Source: an uncultured Erysipelotrichaceae bacterium (GTDB lineage Bacteria > Bacillota_I > Bacilli_A > RFN20 > CAG-826). Taken from it: DNA of 52,853 nucleotides. Below, in pieces: positions 41,625 through 48,508 of the stretch. The stretch spans positions 1 to 52,853 of the forward strand of contig CADCGC010000005.1 in NCBI GenBank assembly GCA_902800905.1. Reading direction: 5' to 3'. Made by a program: the position numbers and the translations under genes. The notes under the pieces were generated by a model. The model saw only the letters and a list, made by a program, of their open reading frames with translations. It did no database searches and was not told where the DNA came from. Position 1 is the stretch's first letter, and the number at the start of each line of letters is the position of its first letter.

Positions 41625-43481
41625 ATGAGTAAGAAAGAATCATTATCCCATTATTTAATTGATGAATATATTTCCTCTAACCGTGAAAATTCCACAGTTA
41701 TTGATTATCACGAATTACGTGATAAAGGCATTAAAACTTATTACTATGATGAGTTAAATAGCACAGTCACAAAAGGATATCCTTTTGCTAGTGACTTATA
41801 CTGTGAAGAAAATGGTGAATGCTATTCTACAAGCGATGTTAAAAAGATGGACGCTGATTGGATTAGAAGCCATTGTCGTTTACGTTTCCATTACATGCCT
41901 TACTATCATGAACTTTATTTAGGTTCCACTGGTAGTGGTAAAACCACAGGCTGTATTGAACCACAAATCAGAGCGATCACTTCTCAAAAGAACAAACCAA
42001 ACATCTTCATCTCTGACCCTAAGGGTGAACTTTATGAACACAATGTCGCTCATCTTGTGAAGAATGGTTATTCTGTTCATATCGTTAACTTTAAAGATAC
42101 AACTCGTTCAGATAGATGGAATCCATTAACTGAATGCTACCGTCAAATGATGACCATTAATGATGTTGATAAATCATATAAACACATGAAAGGTCTTCCA
42201 AAAGAAAATGCAAGAATAAGCGGAAAACGTAGTGATTTCATTGAAGCAAACGGATATTACGTCTTTAAAAACGTTTGTTATGCAAACATGGAATCTTTAA
42301 GAAAGATGCTTGATTTTGAAAAATACATGATTCAATCAAAAGTCTTCTCAGAGGTTGCCCAAATCGCTTACACAATGCTCCCAGAAAAATCACAAAAAGA
42401 TCCGACTTGGGAAATGGGTGCTAGAAGATTACTTTTAGGTATTTTAGAAACCATGCTTCTTGAAGGACTTCAAAAACCAGATGAATTCAAAGAAGATATG
42501 TGCACAATTAAATCAGTCTTTGATTGCTTCACTTTATTAGTGAGATCTAGTAACAGAGATAGCAACGAAGATGATGGAACATTAGCAAGAAGAGAAAAAC
42601 TCTTAGCAAATAAACCAAAAGAAACCGTTGATAAAATCATGGGCGTTCTTACTACCGCTGATAGCACTAAGAAAGGCTACTTCTCAGTCTTTGAATCCTC
42701 TTTAGCGGACTGGTTACAAGGACATGTTTTCCAATTAACAAGTGGAACAACCTTCAATATTGATGATGATACCGAACATCCATTCGCTATCTTTTTTGCT
42801 ACAAGAGATTACACTAAGAGTGATTATGGCATTGCCTCATTATTCGTTGATTGGGTTTATCGCAAGATGTTAATTAAAGCTGACCAATCACCAAAAGATG
42901 AGAACAACAATCCTCAAACAAGAGTGACTCACTTCATCCTTGATGAATTTGGTAACATTCCAAGAATTCCAGATTTTGAAAACAAGATTGCTACTGCAAG
43001 AAGTAGAAATATTTATTTCCACATCTTTTTACAATCTTATGAACAATTAGATGTTGTTTATGGACATCAAACTGGAAACATTATCGTCGATAACTGTAAC
43101 CAACAATCTTATTTAGGTTCTCAACATAGTGAAACTAAGAAGAGATTCTCTGATCAATGTGGTATTAAGACCGTTAGTTCAATTTCATCAGTCTTAAAAG
43201 AAGGTGGAGTTAATCTTGAACAAGTTCCAGTTGTTACAATTAGTGACCTTGACTTAATTGAACCAGGAGAAATTTACTCAAAACGTATCTACACTCCAGT
43301 TGTTTTAAGTTCATATATTAGAAGCTATATTGCTGCAGACCTCAAGTATTTTGCGGATTTCAGAGTCCCAGATGTCTTTGAAGAATACGCACCTGTTAAC
43401 AATGTCATTTGTAATGACGCAGAACATACATATGATGGATTCAGTACGATGAAGAAGATTTATCGAGAAAGAAGATATTAA
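41625..43481 (+). CDS. Soluble VirD4/TraG-like ATPase
   Basis: The 618-aa protein is a member of the VirD4/TraG (T4SS coupling protein) ATPase family: Walker A LGSTGSGKTTGCIEPQI (~residues 99-115), ISDPKGELYEHN, Walker B HFILDEFGNIPRIPDFENKIATARSRNI (~438-465) and FLQSYEQLDVVYG. Unlike conjugation coupling proteins it has no N-terminal membrane helices: the first 95 residues are polar. No relaxase, VirB4 or other conjugation gene is nearby. GGAGG lies eight bases before the ATG, inside the Sel1-like gene. Downstream, one base away, are two ClpP paralogues. It may pump DNA or protein into another complex; its role here is unknown. Confidence 0.85.
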   Translation: MSKKESLSHYLIDEYISSNRENSTVIDYHELRDKGIKTYYYDELNSTVTKGYPFASDLYCEENGECYSTSDVKKMDADWIRSHCRLRFHYMPYYHELYLGSTGSGKTTGCIEPQIRAITSQKNKPNIFISDPKGELYEHNVAHLVKNGYSVHIVNFKDTTRSDRWNPLTECYRQMMTINDVDKSYKHMKGLPKENARISGKRSDFIEANGYYVFKNVCYANMESLRKMLDFEKYMIQSKVFSEVAQIAYTMLPEKSQKDPTWEMGARRLLLGILETMLLEGLQKPDEFKEDMCTIKSVFDCFTLLVRSSNRDSNEDDGTLARREKLLANKPKETVDKIMGVLTTADSTKKGYFSVFESSLADWLQGHVFQLTSGTTFNIDDDTEHPFAIFFATRDYTKSDYGIASLFVDWVYRKMLIKADQSPKDENNNPQTRVTHFILDEFGNIPRIPDFENKIATARSRNIYFHIFLQSYEQLDVVYGHQTGNIIVDNCNQQSYLGSQHSETKKRFSDQCGIKTVSSISSVLKEGGVNLEQVPVVTISDLDLIEPGEIYSKRIYTPVVLSSYIRSYIAADLKYFADFRVPDVFEEYAPVNNVICNDAEHTYDGFSTMKKIYRERRY

Positions 43482-43482
43482 T

Positions 43483-44025
43483 ATGCCAAAAGAAAAAGAA
43501 TTAAATGAACTTTTAATTGAAAATGGTATTCTCCTCGTCACTAGTGGAGCATGCGCAAAGTCACCAACAGATATCATTTTTGCTTTGATGACTTATGAAT
43601 TAAAAGACCCAACCAAAGAGATTAAACTCTACATTTCTTCAACATGTGATGAGCCAACAAATATGTTAGCGATTTATGACACTCTTAAGGCGATTAAGAA
43701 TCCTATTTCCGCAACATGTGTTGGACTTATTAGCAATTATGGAGCGTTACTTCTTTCTGCCGCTAATAAAGGTAGAAGATTCGCGCTTAAACACTCCCAA
43801 TTCTCTTTAAGAGAACCTTATGGATATCTTGGAAACGGTGCTAACCAACAAACTGAAGTTGCTATTTTAGCAAAAGAAACATCAACATTAAGAAGAGACT
43901 TTGAAGAACTCTTCTCTAAAGAAACTGGTCAACCAGTTGAGAAGATTCATGAAGACCTTCATAATGGTTTATCTTTAAACGCTGAAGAAGCAAAAGCATA
44001 TGGAATTATTGATGAGGTGATTTAA
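43483..44025 (+). CDS. Catalytically dead ClpP-like protein (ClpR-like)
   Basis: The 180-aa protein has the ClpP fold pattern (IKLYISSTCDEPTNMLAIYDTLKAI, GALLLSAANKGRRFALKHSQF, LSLNAEEAKAYGIIDEVI). By alignment with ClpP2 downstream and with E. coli ClpP, the catalytic Ser is replaced by Asn (N85) and the catalytic His by Arg (R110). The oxyanion-side SPGG is replaced by STCD. The Asp-containing segment is degraded (EDLHNGLSL). It probably plays a structural role like ClpR in plastids and cyanobacteria, in a mixed ring with the next gene. The N-terminal axial loop region is short. Confidence 0.8.
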   Translation: MPKEKELNELLIENGILLVTSGACAKSPTDIIFALMTYELKDPTKEIKLYISSTCDEPTNMLAIYDTLKAIKNPISATCVGLISNYGALLLSAANKGRRFALKHSQFSLREPYGYLGNGANQQTEVAILAKETSTLRRDFEELFSKETGQPVEKIHEDLHNGLSLNAEEAKAYGIIDEVI

Positions 44026-44027
44026 TT

Positions 44028-44543
44028 ATGGATGATAGTAGAATTGTCACATTAGACAACGAAGTCAATGAAGGCTCTGCCTTACAAGTAATAATGAAAT
44101 TGCTTTATTTAGATTCCTTAGAACCAGGAAAAGAAATATATTTGTATATTAATTCTCCTGGAGGAAGCATTCTTCATGGTTTAGCAATCTATGACACGAT
44201 TAAACATATTAAGTCACCTGTTTATACAGTGTGTTGTGGTTTAGCAGCCTCAATGGGTGCATTCTTACTGAGCTGTGGAGAAAAAGGTCATAGAGCAGCT
44301 TTAAAACATAGTCGTATCTTAATCCATCAACCTTTGATTTACACTGATGGGGGATATGGACAAAGTGAAACAGCGTTAAGAGAAACTGCTGAAAGATTAT
44401 CTAAGAATAGAGATATTTTAGAATCCATTATGGCAGATAATATCGGTGTCACAGTTAATAAGATTCACGCAGATTGTGAAAGAGATAACTGGATGAGCGC
44501 TGATGAAGCCAAAGAATACGGATTAATTGATCAAGTAATCTAA
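44028..44543 (+). CDS. ClpP-like serine protease, short form
   Basis: The 171-aa protein keeps the full ClpP active site: YINSPGG (residues 40-46), S75 in LAASMGAFLL, H100 in RILIHQP and D149 in DCERDNWMSADEAKEYG. It lacks about 20 N-terminal residues that form the axial pore loops of ordinary ClpP, so Clp ATPase docking may differ. A near-perfect Shine-Dalgarno (GAGGTGATT) lies in the end of the previous gene. Tight linkage to the dead paralogue suggests a hetero-oligomer. It is not possible to tell whether a canonical clpP exists elsewhere. Confidence 0.9.
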   Translation: MDDSRIVTLDNEVNEGSALQVIMKLLYLDSLEPGKEIYLYINSPGGSILHGLAIYDTIKHIKSPVYTVCCGLAASMGAFLLSCGEKGHRAALKHSRILIHQPLIYTDGGYGQSETALRETAERLSKNRDILESIMADNIGVTVNKIHADCERDNWMSADEAKEYGLIDQVI

Positions 44544-44545
44544 CA

Positions 44546-44998
44546 ATGGATAAAACTGTTCTCGCCTATATTGATATCAATGATAAATATCTTTTGCTAT
44601 ATCGCAATAAAGAAAAAGGCGATATCAATCAAGGGAAATGGCTTGGGGTAGGAGGACACCTTGAAGAAGGAGAAACTCCTGATCAAGCTCTCATTAGAGA
44701 AATCAAAGAAGAAACAAATCTTAATGTCGTTAAATACCAATATCGCGCTTTGCTTTATTTCAATTGTGATGACTATTCTGAAATCATGTATTTATATACA
44801 GTGAGTGAAGTCAAAGGCGAAATCGGAGAATGCGATGAAGGAGATCTCAAATTCTTTGATAAAAAAGAGATATTCGATTTACCAATGTGGGAAGCGGACA
44901 AACTCTTTCTAAAGAAACTATTAAACAACGACCCATATTTTGAGATGGAACTCAATTATTCGGGTAGCAAACTATTATCAGTTAAATATTTGAAATAA
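44546..44998 (+). CDS. Nudix hydrolase (MutT-like)
   Basis: The 150-aa protein has the Nudix box GHLEEGETPDQALIREIKEETNL preceded by GKWLGVG, resembling 8-oxo-dGTP or nucleotide diphosphatases. It starts two bases after ClpP-like and one base before the HAD gene, so all are probably one transcript. The substrate cannot be told from sequence. Confidence 0.88.
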   Translation: MDKTVLAYIDINDKYLLLYRNKEKGDINQGKWLGVGGHLEEGETPDQALIREIKEETNLNVVKYQYRALLYFNCDDYSEIMYLYTVSEVKGEIGECDEGDLKFFDKKEIFDLPMWEADKLFLKKLLNNDPYFEMELNYSGSKLLSVKYLK

Positions 44999-44999
44999 T

Positions 45000-45788
45000 A
45001 TGAAAAAGAAACTAATTATCTTCGACATGGATGGAACAATCTATCTCGGCTCCAATTTAATAGATGGAGCGTTATCAACTTTTAATTATTTAAAAGAAAA
45101 CAATATTGAATACGTTTTTTTCACTAATAACTCTTCTCATGATTTAGATTTTTATTATGAGAAAATGAAGAATTTTGGAATTGATTGTTCTTTAGAACAT
45201 AATTTTTATTCATCCACCGAAGTTACTATCTCATATCTAAAAGATAGAGGTGTAAAAGATATCTATGTAGTAGGGAACGAGTGTTTAAAAAAGAAACTTA
45301 GAAAAGAATTTAACCTCATCACTAAATATGAAAAAAATAGGAAGATCGACGCAGTGGTGACAGGCTTCTCTACTGAACTCGTTTATGATGAATTAAAAGA
45401 CGCTTGTTTATACTTAGAAACGCAAGAAATCCCCTTAATTGCCACAAATGGAGACTATCGCTGCCCAATTGAAGATGGGCTATATATCCCTGATTGTGGT
45501 GGAATGTGTGAATGGATTAGATTATGTACTGGGAAGGTCGCTACTGTTTTAGGAAAACCAAATCCAGAGATTATTTACTATCTCGCAAAGAAATTTAATG
45601 TCGCTCTAGATGAAGTATTAGTAGTGGGAGATAGACTTTACACAGATATCCTAGTGGGAGTTAACGCCAAGGTTGATTCTTTATGTGTCCTTTCTGGTGA
45701 ATCATCATTAGAAGATGTTAAAAACTACGAACATCAACCAACCTATATTTTAGATTCCATCAAATCTTTACCGGATTTGTTGAAATAA
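45000..45788 (+). CDS. HAD-IIA phosphatase (NagD/AraL-like)
   Basis: The 262-aa protein has HAD motif I IIFDMDGTIYLGS (nucleophile D9, D11), motif II FFTNNSS, and motif IV VVGDRLYTDILVGVNAKVDSLCVLSG. The cap insertion between ~70 and 190 fits the IIA subclass (NagD, p-nitrophenylphosphatase). Likely a sugar- or nucleotide-phosphate phosphatase. It ends 25 bases before the symporter gene. Confidence 0.88.
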   Translation: MKKKLIIFDMDGTIYLGSNLIDGALSTFNYLKENNIEYVFFTNNSSHDLDFYYEKMKNFGIDCSLEHNFYSSTEVTISYLKDRGVKDIYVVGNECLKKKLRKEFNLITKYEKNRKIDAVVTGFSTELVYDELKDACLYLETQEIPLIATNGDYRCPIEDGLYIPDCGGMCEWIRLCTGKVATVLGKPNPEIIYYLAKKFNVALDEVLVVGDRLYTDILVGVNAKVDSLCVLSGESSLEDVKNYEHQPTYILDSIKSLPDLLK

Positions 45789-45813
45789 ATAGTCATACTA
45801 AAGGAGAAGAAAT

Positions 45814-47328
45814 ATGACAACTCAAACATCAAATAACGCTCCATTGAAACTTAATATGAAGCGTACCATGTTGATTGGTTTTGCCTTCTTCGGCATTTTG
45901 CTTTTGTGGCAAGTCTATGATTCATGGTGTCCAACTCTTTTGACAGAGTTATTTGCTAAAGCAATGTTCCCAGATCCTGCAACAGGATATGAGGCCATGA
46001 GAGCAATCAACACTCCCGCAGCAATTGCTGAATGTAACAAAATGACAGAAAAAGTTCAATACATTGTCGGTGTTATGATGGCGATTGATAATCTTGCTGC
46101 GTTAATCTTACTTCCAATTTTTGGAAGACTTTCAGATAAGACTCATACAAGATTCGGCAAAAGAATGCCATATATTATGATTGGTACTTTGGTTTGCGCA
46201 GTTGCTTTCCCATTTGTTCCAGTTATTTTCCATTTTGCTGGTAGCATTCCTGGCGTCATTGTTATGATGGCAATCGTTGTCTTATTTGCGATGATGTATC
46301 GTAACCCTGCTGTTGCTTTGATGCCTGATATCACACCAAAACCATTACGTAGTAAGGCTAATGGTATTATCAATATCATGGGCTATATCGGTGGTGCCTT
46401 TGCAGTTTTAGTTGGTATTGTCTTTGCATTAAGTGATTATTTAGGAACAACATTAGACAAAGAAACCGGTTTATATAAAGCACATAGTTGGGCATATAAC
46501 AACCCATGGGTTATTATCGCTCCATTCTTAGTGGCGTCAGTCTTAATGGTTATTTCTGCTGTTGTCTTATTTATTAAGATTAAAGAAAACAAAGTTGCTG
46601 AAGAAGTCAGAGATGATATGGCTAGAGGCGAACTTGAAGCTGAAGTCGTTGACCAAGTCAGTGAAGATAAACCAATGAGTAAAGCAAATAAGATTATGCT
46701 TATCCTCATTCTTGGAGCAGAATTCTTCTGGTTCATGGCTGATAATGGTATTAATACCTTCATGGGTAACTACGCTGTCTATTTCTTAGGAACATCAACA
46801 AGAAGTAGCATGATTAACACAATCGTATTTGGTGTTGGCTCTGTTGCTGGTTTTGCTCTTGGTGGAATTATCGCTAGTAAGATTGGTCGTAAATGGACCT
46901 TATTAAGTGGTTTAGGAATGACTTTGTTCTCATATGCTTTATGGGCAATCTTAACATTCGCGGTTGGTGGATTACAAAATAGTGGTTCATTCCCATTCTG
47001 GATTTTCATCCTCTTCTTCATTAGAGGATTTGGTATGTCTTTAGTCCACGTTAATTCCTTCCCAATGGTTGTTGAATTATGTCCAAATAGTAAGATTGGT
47101 CAATTCACTGGATATTATTATGCTTCCTCAATGGCGGCTCAAACAATTACTCCAGTTGCCTTAGGTGCGTTACTTAATCTTGACAACTTCAGCTGGGAAT
47201 TCCTTCCAGTCTACGCTTTAGCGTGTATCACCGTGTCATTTGTCATCTTCTTCTTTGTGAAGAATGTAAAATCCACTAAAACAAAATTCTCTAAAGGATT
47301 AGAAGCATTAGGCGAAAACGATGACTAA
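45814..47328 (+). CDS. MFS/GPH-type sugar transporter
   Basis: The 504-aa protein has about 12 membrane segments with the SLC45/GPH-like signature GRLSDKTHTRFGKRMPYIMIG and the linked YRNPAVALMPDITPKPLRSKANGIINIMGYIGG. It probably imports a sugar or glycoside with a cation. AAAGGAG lies upstream of the ATG. The downstream glycerophosphodiesterase gene overlaps its end by eight bases, so the two are co-transcribed. Substrate unknown. Confidence 0.85.
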   Translation: MTTQTSNNAPLKLNMKRTMLIGFAFFGILLLWQVYDSWCPTLLTELFAKAMFPDPATGYEAMRAINTPAAIAECNKMTEKVQYIVGVMMAIDNLAALILLPIFGRLSDKTHTRFGKRMPYIMIGTLVCAVAFPFVPVIFHFAGSIPGVIVMMAIVVLFAMMYRNPAVALMPDITPKPLRSKANGIINIMGYIGGAFAVLVGIVFALSDYLGTTLDKETGLYKAHSWAYNNPWVIIAPFLVASVLMVISAVVLFIKIKENKVAEEVRDDMARGELEAEVVDQVSEDKPMSKANKIMLILILGAEFFWFMADNGINTFMGNYAVYFLGTSTRSSMINTIVFGVGSVAGFALGGIIASKIGRKWTLLSGLGMTLFSYALWAILTFAVGGLQNSGSFPFWIFILFFIRGFGMSLVHVNSFPMVVELCPNSKIGQFTGYYYASSMAAQTITPVALGALLNLDNFSWEFLPVYALACITVSFVIFFFVKNVKSTKTKFSKGLEALGENDD

Positions 47329-48049
47329 GAAAAATTGTTTATCAAAAATTAATCCTGTATTCCTAAATGGAATTGCTCATCGTGGACTCCATAATGATAA
47401 ATTCACCGAGAATGGTTTAAAGGCGTTTGAAAATGCAATTAACCATGGAGTAGCGTTTGAATTTGATATTCATTTAACTAAAGATAACGAGTTAGTTGTT
47501 TGTCACGATGAAGATTTAGTGAGAACAACTGGTAAAAATGGAATCATTGAAGATTTGACTCTCAAAGAAATTAGAGATAATTATCGCCTTCTTGATGGAG
47601 GAGTAATTCCGACTCTTCAAGAAGTCATAGATTTAAACCAAGAAAGAGTCCCAATGGTTATCGAACTTAAAGTCTTTAGAAAGAATTACAAACCTCTCGC
47701 TAAAAAGTTCAAAGAATACTTCCCTCAATTTAAAGATAAGAAGAATATCTTGATTATCTCCTTTGATCCAAGAAGTCTATGGCCTCTTGCACATAAAGGA
47801 TTCATCCGTTCTCTATTAGTAGCGAAATCTGATGAATACACATGGCCATTCCGCTTAACAGTGGAATCAGTGGATTTAGATCAACAACTCTTTGAAGAAG
47901 AAAGAGTGAAGAGATATTCAAAAAATCACTTCACAAATGTTTGGACAATTGAAAATGAAGAACAGCTTGATAAGGCTTTTCCGTATGTCGATACAGTGAC
48001 ATTCCAATATATTGATCCAGAAGTTGTGAAGCAAAAACTTCAAAAGTAA
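47321..48049 (+). CDS. Glycerophosphodiester phosphodiesterase
   Basis: GDPDs cleave glycerophosphodiesters into glycerol-3-phosphate and an alcohol. The 242-aa protein has IAHRGLHNDKFTENGLKAFENAINHGVAFEFDIHLTKDNELVVCHDEDLVRTTG, with the catalytic His pair and metal-binding Glu/Asp. No signal peptide is visible, so it is probably cytoplasmic. The transporter upstream might import its substrate. Confidence 0.93.
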   Translation: MTKKNCLSKINPVFLNGIAHRGLHNDKFTENGLKAFENAINHGVAFEFDIHLTKDNELVVCHDEDLVRTTGKNGIIEDLTLKEIRDNYRLLDGGVIPTLQEVIDLNQERVPMVIELKVFRKNYKPLAKKFKEYFPQFKDKKNILIISFDPRSLWPLAHKGFIRSLLVAKSDEYTWPFRLTVESVDLDQQLFEEERVKRYSKNHFTNVWTIENEEQLDKAFPYVDTVTFQYIDPEVVKQKLQK

Positions 48050-48054
48050 AACGG

Positions 48055-48082
48055 AATCCCATCATAGATGGGGTTTCTTTTT
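48055..48082 (+). terminator. Terminator after GDPD gene
   Basis: AATCCCATC-ata-GATGGGGTT (48055-48075, one G-U pair) followed by a T-rich run. Confidence 0.8.
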
Positions 48083-48090
48083 ATAGTTAA

Positions 48091-48149
48091 ATATGAACAG
48101 CCATTCATTTTTATATTGCAAATATGAACAACTATTCATATAATATAAT
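48091..48149 (+). promoter_or_regulatory. Metal-responsive promoter with two operators
   Basis: TTGCAA (48116-48121), 17 bases and TATAAT (48139-48144) form the promoter. Operator 2, ATATGAACAACTATTCATAT (48122-48141), fills the spacer. A second copy, ATATGAACAGCCATTCAT (48091-48108), lies 31 bases upstream. Both are imperfect inverted repeats like SmtB/CzrA-type operators. They are the expected sites of the repressor encoded next. Confidence 0.8.
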
Positions 48150-48172
48150 CGTCCAAAGGGAGAATTAGATTT

Positions 48173-48508
48173 ATGTATATTAACGATAATGTCATTAACA
48201 AAATGCAAGACACACTTAAAATAGCGGCAGATGGGACGAGATTAAAGATTCTATCTTGCTTATTAAATGAATTAGATGTCAGTGATAGCCATCCTCATCT
48301 AATTGAAAAATGTGTTAATGATATTTCTCTACAAATTGGTAGTAGCCAATCTTTAGTCAGTCATCAACTTAAAGTTCTTAAAGATGGTGGTTTTGTTAAA
48401 GCAAGAAAAGAAGGCACTAAAATCTATTATTCCCTCAAGGATGAACATGTTAGACAAATTATGCAAATAACATATGAACATGTGTTAGAGGATGACGACA
48501 ATGATTAA
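48173..48508 (+). CDS. ArsR/SmtB-family zinc-responsive repressor
   Basis: The 111-aa winged-helix repressor has GTRLKILSCLLN, SSQSLVSHQLKVLKDGGFVKARKEGTKIYYSL (recognition helix and wing). The C-terminal alpha-5 helix carries D90, H92, H103 and E106, the exact spacing of the SmtB zinc site (D-x-H-x10-H-x2-E). This predicts release from DNA on Zn(II) (or Cd). It overlaps the exporter gene by eight bases and autoregulates through the two operators upstream. Confidence 0.9.
   Translation: MYINDNVINKMQDTLKIAADGTRLKILSCLLNELDVSDSHPHLIEKCVNDISLQIGSSQSLVSHQLKVLKDGGFVKARKEGTKIYYSLKDEHVRQIMQITYEHVLEDDDND

Noticed and set aside
41625-44543. Integrative conjugative element
   Set aside because: Only a VirD4-like ATPase is present. 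No relaxase, VirB4, integrase or attachment site is visible and base composition looks like the neighbours.
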